Below, piece after piece: positions 51,441-59,451 of a DNA stretch of 64,000 nucleotides. The notes below the pieces were generated by a model that was given only the letters and a program-made list of their open reading frames with translations, ran no database searches and was not told the origin of the DNA. This DNA is from Pseudomonadota bacterium (GTDB lineage: Bacteria > Pseudomonadota > Alphaproteobacteria > Rhizobiales > Xanthobacteraceae), in contig JAEWHP010000049.1 of assembly GCA_023387735.1 (NCBI GenBank), positions 310,001 to 374,000 on the forward strand, written 5' to 3'. The position numbers and the translations under genes are program-made. Each line of letters opens with the position of its first letter. The first letter of the stretch is position 1.

Positions 51441-52943
51441 GTGAAGCGACCGCGCAAGCGCGCTTCCAGCGTCGCCGTCATCGATATCGGTTCGAACTCG
51501 GTTCGTCTCGTCGTCTACGAGACGATGACGCGCAGCCTCGTTACCGTCTTCAACGAAAAGGCGCTGTGCGGACTGGGCCGCGAGGTCCAGAGCACCGGGC
51601 TGCTCTCGGCCGACGCCGTCACCAAGGCGCTGACGTCGCTGCGGCGCTTTCGCGCGCTGTGCCGCATCCAGCAGGTCGGCCGCGTCTATGCGATCGCCAC
51701 CGCCGCCTGCCGCGACGCTTCCAACGGCCCCGACTTCATCGCGCAGGCCGAACGCATCTGCGGCGTCCCCATTGAAATCCTTTCAGGCCCACGCGAGGCC
51801 AAGTTGTCCGCGCTCGGCGTCGTCTCCGGCATTCACAATCCCGACGGCATCGTCGGCGATCTCGGCGGCGGATCGCTCGAACTGATCGACGTGCATCGCG
51901 GCCGCGTCAGCAGCGGCGTCACGCTGCCGCTGGGAAGCCTGGCGCTGCAGGATCTTTCGCACAAGTCGCTGAAGCGCGCCGAACGCATCGTCAGCGACGA
52001 CCTGTCCGGCCTGGCCCAACTCAAGGCGGGGCACGGCCGCACCTTCTACGCGGTCGGCGGCACCTGGCGCGCGCTGGCGCGCATACACATCGTGCAGAGC
52101 GGCTATCCGCTGCGGGTGATGCACGGCTACGAGATCCCTGCCGCCGACGCGCTGGATTTCGCGCGGCGCCTGCGCCGGCTCGTGGCGGCCAACATGCTCG
52201 CCGATATCGAAGTCGTCGCCGACGCGCGGCGTCCGCTGCTGACCTACGCGGCGCTGGTGCTCGAATACATCATCCGCGTCGGCAGGCCGAAGACGATCGT
52301 CTTTTCGACGTTCGGCGTTCGCGAAGGCCTGCTCTACGAGATGCTGCCGCAACAGGAGCGCGCCAAGGACGGCTTCATCTGCGCGGCGCAAACGCTGAAC
52401 GGGCTGTTGTCGCGTTCCGCACGCCATGCCGAAGAACTGGTCGAGTGGACCGATCGCCTGGTCAGGGTCGTCAAGCTGCGGGAAACGCCGGAAGACCGCC
52501 GCCTGCGCCATGCCGCCTGTCTCCTGTCCGACATCGGGTGGCGAGTGCATCCCGACCATCGCGGCGAGGAGACGCTGAGCCTGATCACCAACGGCAATTT
52601 CGGCTCGATCAGCCATCAGGGCCGCGCCTTTGTCGCGCTGTCGGTGTTCTATCGTTACGCAGGTTTGAGCGAGGAAAACGAACCGCCGACCCGCATCCGC
52701 GAGCTGGTGCCGCCGGCGATGGACGATCGCGCCCGCCTGCTCGGTGCGGCGTTTCGCGTCGCCCACCTGATTTCGGCGGCGCGAACCGGCGTGCTGCCCG
52801 CGACGCATTTCCGTACCCGCGACCGCAAGCTGATGCTGGTGTTCGAGCATCGCATGGTCGACCTCGTCGCCGACCGCGTCGGCAGCCGCTTCAAGCAACT
52901 GGCGCGGCTGGTCGGGCGCATCGGCTCGATCGTGCGGAACTGA
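51441..52943 (+). CDS. ppx: Exopolyphosphatase (Ppx/GppA)
   Basis: A 500-residue hydrolase that releases phosphate from polyphosphate or from pppGpp. VIDIGSNSVRLVVYE near residue 14, IATAACRDASNG near 84, and GDLGGGSLELIDV near 139 are the ASKHA phosphate motifs; the C-terminal HD-like domain has LRHAACLLSDIGWRVHPDHR near 355. Start is GTG 51441 with AGGGGAA before it. Operon partner of ppk. Confidence 0.95.
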   Translation: MKRPRKRASSVAVIDIGSNSVRLVVYETMTRSLVTVFNEKALCGLGREVQSTGLLSADAVTKALTSLRRFRALCRIQQVGRVYAIATAACRDASNGPDFIAQAERICGVPIEILSGPREAKLSALGVVSGIHNPDGIVGDLGGGSLELIDVHRGRVSSGVTLPLGSLALQDLSHKSLKRAERIVSDDLSGLAQLKAGHGRTFYAVGGTWRALARIHIVQSGYPLRVMHGYEIPAADALDFARRLRRLVAANMLADIEVVADARRPLLTYAALVLEYIIRVGRPKTIVFSTFGVREGLLYEMLPQQERAKDGFICAAQTLNGLLSRSARHAEELVEWTDRLVRVVKLRETPEDRRLRHAACLLSDIGWRVHPDHRGEETLSLITNGNFGSISHQGRAFVALSVFYRYAGLSEENEPPTRIRELVPPAMDDRARLLGAAFRVAHLISAARTGVLPATHFRTRDRKLMLVFEHRMVDLVADRVGSRFKQLARLVGRIGSIVRN

Positions 52944-52992
52944 GACATTCACCGTAGAAAACGATGCTGTCGCGTGCGGCAGCGCCTGTGCG

Positions 52993-53946
52993 CTACAGTC
53001 CCCGCACGAACGCTTCGAGTGCCGCGTTGGTCTCGTTCGGCGCTTCCTGCTGCACCCAGTGCCCGATCCCCGGGATGATGGTGGCGCCACGGAAATCGGA
53101 ACAGGCGATTCCGGGTTCGGCGTACAGGTCCATGCCTGGAACGAAGGCGCGCACGGGGTCGCGCTCGCCGGCGATGAAGGCCGATGGCTGCGCAATGCCG
53201 CGTCCGCTCAATTCGGCGAGGTCGGCGAAATCGAGCCCCTGCGCGCGGTACCGGTTGAGCGGGCCGCGAAAGCCGCCGGCCCTGAAGGCATCGACATAGA
53301 CCGCCAGATCGCGCTCGCTCATCCAGCCCGGAAACGGCTGCGGATCGACGAGCCCATCGAGCAGCCTTGCGTTCTCCGGTTTCGGCTCGAGCCATCCGTT
53401 GCGCGGCGCCTCCCCGGACAGTGCGAAATACATCTTGCGCAAGGCTCCGGCGATATCAGCCTCCAGCTCCGCCTCCGCCACGCCCTCCTGCTGGAAGTAG
53501 GTCTGATAGAAGAAGCGTCCCTTGTAGATGGATCGAACGAGGTCAATGAACGGCGCAGGTCCGCGCGGACGGAACGGCACGCTGAGACCGGCCACGGCCC
53601 TGATCCTGTCGGGATGAAGCAGCGCCGTGTGCCACACGATGGGCGCGCCCCAGTCGTGGCCGAACAGAATGGCCGGACCGTCTCCCAATTGATCGATCAC
53701 CGCAACGACATCGGACGCGAGATGACGCAGCGTATAGGCCGGGATTTCCTTTGGCTTCGAACTTCGTCCGTAGCCGCGCACGTCGAGCGCGGCCACCCGA
53801 AAGCCCCGTGCCGCGAAGTGCGTCATCTGATGCCGCCAGGAGTACCAGAGCTCCGGGAAGCCATGGACGCAGACGATCAGCGGGCCCGAGCCGCCGACCG
53901 CCACATTGAGCTCGATCGCTCCGTTCTTCACGGTGACAAAGTCCAT
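52993..53946 (-). CDS. Alpha/beta hydrolase (epoxide-hydrolase-like)
   Basis: A 317-residue cytosolic enzyme. VHGFPELWYSWRHQM near residue 27 (oxyanion HGFP motif), GHDWGAPIVW near 95 with nucleophile Asp, and GIGHWVQQEAP near 293 with catalytic His. Asp as nucleophile points to epoxide hydrolase or haloalkane dehalogenase. The flavoprotein gene upstream ends 20 bases before its ATG, so they form an operon; a monooxygenase plus epoxide hydrolase pairing would suit degradation of an aromatic or terpene-like compound. Confidence 0.87.
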   Translation of the reverse strand: MDFVTVKNGAIELNVAVGGSGPLIVCVHGFPELWYSWRHQMTHFAARGFRVAALDVRGYGRSSKPKEIPAYTLRHLASDVVAVIDQLGDGPAILFGHDWGAPIVWHTALLHPDRIRAVAGLSVPFRPRGPAPFIDLVRSIYKGRFFYQTYFQQEGVAEAELEADIAGALRKMYFALSGEAPRNGWLEPKPENARLLDGLVDPQPFPGWMSERDLAVYVDAFRAGGFRGPLNRYRAQGLDFADLAELSGRGIAQPSAFIAGERDPVRAFVPGMDLYAEPGIACSDFRGATIIPGIGHWVQQEAPNETNAALEAFVRGL

Positions 53947-53966
53947 CACAATCTCCACCCTGCCCG

Positions 53967-55289
53967 TTACAGCAGCGACTTCACGCGCGCCGCGAGCGCA
54001 GGTTCGCGCAGCGCGGCCTGCGGCTTGAGCAGCTGGGTGACTTCCACGCTCAGCCGATGCACCTCAGGATCCTGCGCGGCGAGCCGGGTCAAGGCTGCTC
54101 CATATTGCAGGCGCTGCGCGAGGTCGACGGGGCGAACGCCGCGCGTGGCAGGATAGACGAAATCATTGACGGCAACGCCCCACGGCGTCGCGATCGTGTC
54201 CTGGATGGCGGCAAAGAACTCACGCGCCAGCCGCTCCATGGGAACGCCTGCCGCCAGCAGCCCGTCCAGGATCACGGCTTCCTGCGCCGCCACGCTCATG
54301 CCCTGGCCGAACACCGGGTTGAAGCGACAAAGCGCATCACCCGTCACCAGCAGGCCTGCCGGGAAAGACTCCAGACGCTCGAAATGTCGCCGCGTGCTGC
54401 ACGGCAGCTTGAAGCGGACGATATCGGTCAGCGGCCGCGCGTCCCTGACGGCGTCATAAATCGTCGGAGTGCGCAGGCTCCTGACGAAATCCATGAATCC
54501 GGCGCGGTCGCCCGGAGGCGCATCGCCGTGATTGCCCCCGACGGAAAGCACCCATCGCTGCTTCTCGATCGGAAACAGGAACGCGCCACGGCTGGTGGCG
54601 GGCGCAGACGGCAGGACGACATTGCCCAGCCAGTCGGCGTTGTGATCGCGCCGCTCGATAATGGTGCTTGCATATGCCTGATCCATCCCGATCTCGGTTT
54701 CCTCGGGCTTCTGCAAGGAAAGCGCTTCGAGCAGCTGCAGCGTCAGGCCGCAGCGGCCGGAAGCTTCGACGACGAGGTCGGCTTCCAGCATCACAGCACC
54801 GCCATCTTCCGTTTCGTAATGGACCGCCTCGATACGCGTGGCATCGCGCGATGCGGCGAGTCTGGTCACGCGGGAGCGCATGCAAATGTCGATGTTCGGG
54901 GATTGCCGAACGCGCCCTCGCGTAACGGCTTCGAGCAGTGGGCGCGACATGCTGAAAACATCGATGCCGAGGTCGCGAGCGGGGAACGGGTCGAACCCGG
55001 GGCGCTCGAACCGAAGGTCCTTCCCCATACCGACCTTCACCGCGCCGGCTTCCGCCAGATCCTTCTCGAACCCCGGAAACAATGTCTGCAGCGCCTTCAG
55101 CCCGCCCGCGAGAAGGATATGGGCGTGCTGGCATTGCGGAGTGCCGATCCGCGGCGCCGCCTCCGCGGGAAGCACGTCTCGCTCGATCAGCGTGACTTTT
55201 CCGAAATGGCGGGAAACGGCCTGGGCGGCCGCAAGGCCGGCCATGCCGGCGCCAATAACCACAGCATGATTTCGTGCTGGATCCGGCAT
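53967..55289 (-). CDS. FAD-dependent oxidoreductase/monooxygenase
   Basis: A 440-residue flavoprotein. NHAVVIGAGMAGLAAAQAVS near residue 7 is the GxGxxG FAD-binding start, IERD near 38 binds the ribose, and LLVTGDALCRFNPVFGQGMS near 307 is the second FAD site (GD motif). The substrate is unknown; resembles epoxidase/hydroxylase proteins. AGGAC precedes the ATG. The next gene in the operon is an epoxide-hydrolase-like enzyme. Confidence 0.88.
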   Translation of the reverse strand: MPDPARNHAVVIGAGMAGLAAAQAVSRHFGKVTLIERDVLPAEAAPRIGTPQCQHAHILLAGGLKALQTLFPGFEKDLAEAGAVKVGMGKDLRFERPGFDPFPARDLGIDVFSMSRPLLEAVTRGRVRQSPNIDICMRSRVTRLAASRDATRIEAVHYETEDGGAVMLEADLVVEASGRCGLTLQLLEALSLQKPEETEIGMDQAYASTIIERRDHNADWLGNVVLPSAPATSRGAFLFPIEKQRWVLSVGGNHGDAPPGDRAGFMDFVRSLRTPTIYDAVRDARPLTDIVRFKLPCSTRRHFERLESFPAGLLVTGDALCRFNPVFGQGMSVAAQEAVILDGLLAAGVPMERLAREFFAAIQDTIATPWGVAVNDFVYPATRGVRPVDLAQRLQYGAALTRLAAQDPEVHRLSVEVTQLLKPQAALREPALAARVKSLL

Positions 55290-55510
55290 GTCTTTGTCCT
55301 GGATGGGATACGTCAAACAGGATCGGGAACCCAGCTTAGCCGATCTTCTTTCGGACGATAGTGAAACGCGTCACAAATTTTGGAGCGGGACCCGTCACGA
55401 AGCCCCCACGGAGCCCGGGCCGCGCCAGCGACGAGAATACCTGTCGCAAGAACATTTTCGATCGCCGGGGCTTGAGCTAGTCTGCAACCGTCCCAGCCAA
55501 GGAGCCCGCC

Positions 55511-55915
55511 ATGCACGTCCGCGAAATGATCGGCACCCACCCGGCCGCTCAGGGCCAGGTCAACGACGCCCTGATCCGCTGCATCGAGGAATGCTACTCC
55601 TGCGCCCAGATCTGCACCTCCTGCGCCGACGCGTGCCTGTCGGAGCGCATGGTGCAGGATCTCACCCAGTGCATCCGCCTCGACCTCGATTGCGCCGACA
55701 TCTGCAATATCACCGGCCGCATCATGACCCGCCGCACCGGCTCCGACGACGAAGTCATGCGCCGGATGCTCAGCGTGTGCGCCGCCGCCTGCCGGCTGTG
55801 CGCCGACGAGTGCCAGAAGCACGCCGGCATGCACCAGCACTGCCGCATTTGCGCCGAGAGCTGCCGCCGCTGCATGGAGGCCTGCCAGGAGGTCTCGCGC
55901 GGCATGGCGCATTAG
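55511..55915 (+). CDS. Cys-rich four-helix-bundle copper-binding protein (Csp-like)
   Basis: A 134-residue protein with 13 or more cysteines in CxxC/CxxxC patterns on helices: CIEECYSCAQICTSCADAC near residue 24, CIRLDLDCADICN near 54, CAAACRLCADECQKH near 89 and CRICAESCRRCMEACQ near 111. Such bundles store many Cu(I) ions, as in copper storage protein Csp1/Csp3. No signal peptide is seen, so this is the cytosolic (Csp3) kind. AAGGAG precedes the ATG. No copper exporter gene is nearby. Confidence 0.9.
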   Translation: MHVREMIGTHPAAQGQVNDALIRCIEECYSCAQICTSCADACLSERMVQDLTQCIRLDLDCADICNITGRIMTRRTGSDDEVMRRMLSVCAAACRLCADECQKHAGMHQHCRICAESCRRCMEACQEVSRGMAH

Positions 55916-55918
55916 CGC

Positions 55919-56542
55919 CTACTCCTCGCGGCGAAACACGCTGAACTGGAACATCTGCCTGGAGCCCCACGGCGTTGCATGCTCGTGCCGCCTTGTGTCG
56001 ACGAGCCGGAATCCGGCGCCAAGGACCTGTGCGAGGCTCGCGCTGTCATAACGCGCGACCGGCAAGCCGCTGCATTTTTCAGGTCCATCCAGCGCGAACG
56101 TGCCGATGATGGCGTGTCCCCCCGCATTCACGCCCCGCGTGAGGCGCGCGATATAGGCGGCGCGATCGCTTTCGTCGGTGAGAAAGTGGAACGCCGCGCG
56201 ATCGTGCCAGATGTCGTAGGCTCTGACCGGCTCCCAGGCGGTCGCATCCGCCACGATCCACTGAACGCGATCAGCCCGGCTCTCCAGCCGCCGCCGGGCG
56301 GCCTCCAGCGCCGCAGCCGACAGATCGAGCACGGTGATATCCTGAAACCCCTGCTCGACCAGATGATCGACCAGACGCGAAGCGCCGCCGCCGATGTCGA
56401 TGATGGCGGATCTATGCGTCGCGCCTGCCTGCACGATGAGATCGAATGAAGGCGCCGGGCTTTCCTGGAACCAGCTGACTTCGCTCTCGCCCTTCGAGGT
56501 ATAGACGTTCTCCCAGTGGGCCTGACGGTTCGCGCTCTCCAT
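55919..56542 (-). CDS. Class I SAM-dependent methyltransferase
   Basis: A 207-residue Rossmann methyltransferase. AIIDIGGGASRLVDHLVEQG near residue 46 is SAM motif I, ITVLDLSAAALEAARRRL near 69 is motif II, and YDIWHDRAAFHFLTDE near 108 is motif IV. The shape WENVYTSKGESEVSWFQESP at the start is found in thiol/metal-type (TehB/Tpm-like) methyltransferases. I use ATG 56542 because GAGGAGG lies just before it. Ends three bases from the copper protein's stop. Confidence 0.87.
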   Translation of the reverse strand: MESANRQAHWENVYTSKGESEVSWFQESPAPSFDLIVQAGATHRSAIIDIGGGASRLVDHLVEQGFQDITVLDLSAAALEAARRRLESRADRVQWIVADATAWEPVRAYDIWHDRAAFHFLTDESDRAAYIARLTRGVNAGGHAIIGTFALDGPEKCSGLPVARYDSASLAQVLGAGFRLVDTRRHEHATPWGSRQMFQFSVFRREE

Positions 56543-56601
56543 GACGCCCTCCTCGAGGAGGCCCACGGCGCTGATCGCCAGCCTCTCAAGGCATTAATTG
56601 G

Positions 56602-56817
56602 CTACCGCGGCGTGATCTGCAACTCCAGCAGCGCGAGCCGCTCCAGGGCGACCGGGTCGCGCTCGCCCTTGTCGGCCGCGCGCAGGATTGCCTCGGCGAG
56701 GAATTGAACCTGGGTCGAACTCACCGGCTCGGGAAGGGAGGCGACCGCCGCGTCAAGCGCATCCTTCATCACCGAGATGACCTCGGGCGGAAACGCAGCG
56801 TTGGCGAAATCCTTCAT
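56602..56817 (-). CDS. Hypothetical small helical protein
   Basis: A 71-residue soluble protein: MKDFANAAFPPEVISVMKDA then LPEPVSSTQVQFLAEAILRA and KGERDPVALERLALLELQI. The layout (short helices with AEAILRAA) is seen in conserved uncharacterised Bradyrhizobium proteins. No motif gives a role. An extension to 56868 adds a basic, non-conserved-looking start. Confidence 0.65.
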   Translation of the reverse strand: MKDFANAAFPPEVISVMKDALDAAVASLPEPVSSTQVQFLAEAILRAADKGERDPVALERLALLELQITPR

Positions 56818-57049
56818 GGCGGAGGCGACTGAGCGGGGGCGACTGAAAGGTAGCGGCTGCCGGTGCACCTTGGGGGCAGGACTGCATCGGCAGCCGCTGG
56901 AGTACGATGTGTCTATCCCTAGGACACAGATTGCATAATTTTCCCGCGCGCGAATCGTTCCGGCAAAATCCGGCTGGAGTTAAAAAAATCGCGCCCCACG
57001 TGATCGCGGGCTGGCGCCCGCGACGCGGCCTGAAGCCAAGCCGCTCGCG

Positions 57050-57889
57050 CTACGCCGCGGTAGCCGAGTGCTCGGCACCCTGCAGCCTGCGCTTGCGCCA
57101 GATCGATCCGGCGACCAGCACCACGGCGATTCCGAGCAGCCCCAGCACGACCTCGCCGCCATGGCCGCCATTGGCGAACTTCGGTCCCAGGCCGATCGAC
57201 GTGAGGATGCCATCGAGGCCAACACCGACCGGGCCGTCGAAGAAGGCGTGCAGCGACGGTTGCAGCGCCGGGTCGGTCGCCATGACCTCGCCCGCGATCC
57301 AGCCCAGCAGGCCGGCGCCGGCCCATACCAGCGCAGGCAGGCGGGTGAGCAGTGCCATGATCAGCGCAGCGCCCGCGACGATCAGGGGAACGCTGATCGC
57401 AAGTCCGATGACCAGCAGCGGAATGCTGCCATTGGCGGCTGCCGCGACGGCAATGACGTTGTCGAGGCTCATCACGATATCGGCGATCGCCACGATCTGG
57501 ACGGCCGCCCACAGATGCGCCGCCGCATCCACGTCGCCCTCGCCCTCGTGTTCAGGCACCAGCAGCTTTGCCGCGATCACGAGCAGCGCCAGTCCGCCGA
57601 CCAGCTTGAGGAACGGCAGCCCCATCAGCGTCACGACGATGCCGGTGAAGATGATGCGCAGGAGGACCGCGACGCCGGCGCCGAGGACCATGCCCCAGAA
57701 CCGCTGACGCGCCGGCAGGCCCCGGCACGCCATCGCGATGACCAGCGCATTGTCGCCCGACAGCAGGATGTTGATCCACATGATCTTGCCGAGCGCCACC
57801 CAGAACGCGGGCTGCTGCATCTCGGCCTGGAACTGGGCGAAGAAGGCCGAGATCGTCGCCGGATCGAAAAATTGCCACAGCCAGTTCAC
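57050..57889 (-). CDS. TerC family membrane protein (YjbE type)
   Basis: A 279-residue protein with seven or more membrane helices. WINILLSGDNALVIAMA near residue 38 and IVAIADIVMSLDNVIAVAAA near 132 are the two TerC half-motifs with conserved Asp-Asn. TerC proteins move metal ions such as manganese or calcium, or give tellurite resistance. ndk lies 62 bases upstream on the same strand. I saw no manganese riboswitch in that gap; it is too short. Confidence 0.87.
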   Translation of the reverse strand: MNWLWQFFDPATISAFFAQFQAEMQQPAFWVALGKIMWINILLSGDNALVIAMACRGLPARQRFWGMVLGAGVAVLLRIIFTGIVVTLMGLPFLKLVGGLALLVIAAKLLVPEHEGEGDVDAAAHLWAAVQIVAIADIVMSLDNVIAVAAAANGSIPLLVIGLAISVPLIVAGAALIMALLTRLPALVWAGAGLLGWIAGEVMATDPALQPSLHAFFDGPVGVGLDGILTSIGLGPKFANGGHGGEVVLGLLGIAVVLVAGSIWRKRRLQGAEHSATAA

Positions 57890-57951
57890 AGCATCACTCC
57901 CCCGGCGTTCTCAGCCGTTGCGCGCGGCGATCGTGCCGCCGTTCGAAAAAA

Positions 57952-58374
57952 TCAGCCGACGATCTCGTTGCCCGAAAAGAACTGCGCGATTTCGATCGCG
58001 GCCGTCTCCGGCGCATCCGATCCATGGACCGAGTTCTCGCCGATCGACTTGGCGTGAACCTTGCGGATCGTGCCGTCCGCGGCCTTCGACGGATCGGTGG
58101 CGCCCATCACGTCGCGATACTTCAGGACCGCGCCCTCGCCTTCCAGCACCTGCACCACGACCGGGCCCGATGTCATGAAGTCGACCAGTTCGCCGAAGAA
58201 CGGACGCGCCTTGTGAACGGCGTAGAAGGTTTCAGCCTGTTCCCGGGTCATGCGAATGCGCTTCTGGGCCACGATGCGCAGCCCGGCCTTCTCGATCAGC
58301 GCGTTGACGGCGCCGGTCAGATTGCGCTCGGTCGCGTCCGGCTTGATGATCGAGAAAGTGCGTTCAATCGCCAT
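57952..58374 (-). CDS. ndk: Nucleoside diphosphate kinase
   Basis: A 140-residue enzyme that balances NTP pools by passing phosphate through a His. MAIERTFSIIKPDATERN is the usual start (Lys and Asp in the site) and the catalytic His sits near residue 117 in ENSVHGSDAPETAAIEIAQF. A longer upstream frame is not needed. Confidence 0.97.
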   Translation of the reverse strand: MAIERTFSIIKPDATERNLTGAVNALIEKAGLRIVAQKRIRMTREQAETFYAVHKARPFFGELVDFMTSGPVVVQVLEGEGAVLKYRDVMGATDPSKAADGTIRKVHAKSIGENSVHGSDAPETAAIEIAQFFSGNEIVG

Positions 58375-58696
58375 TGGTTCGTCCTTACAAAACACTGGTG
58401 GGAGGGTTGCGGGGCTTATATCGGCGCCATCCCGCCACGGCAAGCGGCCCGGTGGCGTGCCGCCCAGCTATCCGCTTTTGAGGGGGTCCTCCCCGGCGCG
58501 TCCGCCTCCGGACACGCCCCGGCGCGCAGATTACCGCGATTTCATCCAGGTGAACCCTCTGTGAGACCTGCGTCACGTACCGGTTCAGCCTCACCGCCAT
58601 ACACTTCGAACAATCGGACATCTGGCAGGCTCGCCAGGCGTCACGGGATGATTTCACCGAAGGCGCTTTCCGCGCCAGAATCCTGAGGAGACGATC
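58375..58696. other. 322-base divergent intergenic region
   Basis: Between ndk and the His-rich secreted protein gene; must hold both promoters. It contains an imperfect GC-rich hairpin around 58486-58530 (CCGGCGCGTCCG / CGGACACGCCCCGG). No other element seen. Confidence 0.5.
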
Positions 58697-58939
58697 ATGT
58701 TACGCAAACTCTTGCTCGTTGCGGCGGCTGCAGCTTCGCTGGGGGCGGCCGCACTGGCGCCAACCTCCGCATCCGCCCACGGCTGGCGCCACCACCACCA
58801 TCATCATCATGCCTTTGGACCCCGCATCATCATCGGCGGTCCGGCGTATTATGCAGGCGGATATGGCGGCTGCTACGTGCGGCGCCTGGTCCCCACCCCC
58901 TTCGGACTGCGCTGGCGGCTGGTAAATCGCTGCTTCTGA
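58697..58939 (+). CDS. Small exported His-rich protein
   Basis: An 80-residue protein. Residues 1-27 form a signal peptide (SASA). Then GWRHHHHHHHAFGPRIIIGG carries seven consecutive histidines, followed by a Gly/Tyr-rich patch (GPAYYAGGYGGCYVRR) and a two-Cys tail ending NRCF. A metal-binding role (Ni, Zn, Cu) is plausible but not shown. GGAGACGATC precedes the ATG and a clear terminator follows. Confidence 0.8.
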   Translation: MLRKLLLVAAAAASLGAAALAPTSASAHGWRHHHHHHHAFGPRIIIGGPAYYAGGYGGCYVRRLVPTPFGLRWRLVNRCF

Positions 58940-58958
58940 TCCGATTGGACTTCCCCGA

Positions 58959-58990
58959 CGCCCCGGCCACCGCGCCGGGGCGTATTTTTT
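58959..58990 (+). terminator. Rho-independent terminator after the His-rich gene
   Basis: Arms CGCCCCGG (58959-58966) and CCGGGGCG (58975-58982) form an 8-bp GC stem, followed by TATTTTTT. Canonical layout. Confidence 0.9.
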
Positions 58991-59153
58991 CCGGAACAGA
59001 TTTGCCGATCATGATTCGCTACCTGCGGACGAATGCATGCGGCCATGCGCGGGAAACCAAATTCATCGCAATGACTTGACTTACGAAAGATCACTCACCG
59101 CCAGCCACGCTGCGAAGTGGAACTCGTCAAGCGGACAACCCAAGAGAATTGCC

Positions 59154-59339
59154 ATGGACACTCAAATGGACACGCAAAGCGAAAGCGATTTCGAACAACT
59201 CGATCACAGGACCTGCCAGTCGATCTGCGATGCGGTGGGCGAACGCTTGCAGCAGAGTTTCCGTCCGGAAAACGAATTGTCGCCCCGGTTGCGGGAGTTG
59301 ATGGACGAACTGCGGCGGCACGACAACGACCGCTATTGA
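59154..59339 (+). CDS. Hypothetical small acidic protein
   Basis: A 61-residue protein starting at ATG 59154: MDTQMDTQSESDFEQLDHRT, SICDAVGERLQQSFRPENEL and RLRELMDELRRHDN. It has one or two helices and no signal. The VGERLQQSF ... LRELMDEL part loosely recalls NepR anti-sigma factors but is two residues short in the linker and lacks the family Pro pattern, so I leave it unassigned. AAGAGAA lies upstream. Confidence 0.6.
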   Translation: MDTQMDTQSESDFEQLDHRTCQSICDAVGERLQQSFRPENELSPRLRELMDELRRHDNDRY

Positions 59340-59451
59340 CGCTGCCCGGACTGGCAATCATCGATCTATTTCATCAATATCCTGATAGAATTTGCCAATA
59401 ACGGATTGCGTTTGGGGTTGCGTTTGCGGGCTCCTCCGGTGACAACCCGGG

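Noticed and set aside
57890..57951. yybP-ykoY manganese riboswitch before the TerC gene
   Set aside because: The gap to ndk is only about 62 bases, too short, and no typical stems were seen.
59154..59339. NepR-like anti-sigma factor
   Set aside because: The helix-turn pattern is loosely similar, but the linker is two residues short and no phyR or ecfG gene is near; I found no GGAAC-N16-18-CGTT promoter upstream.
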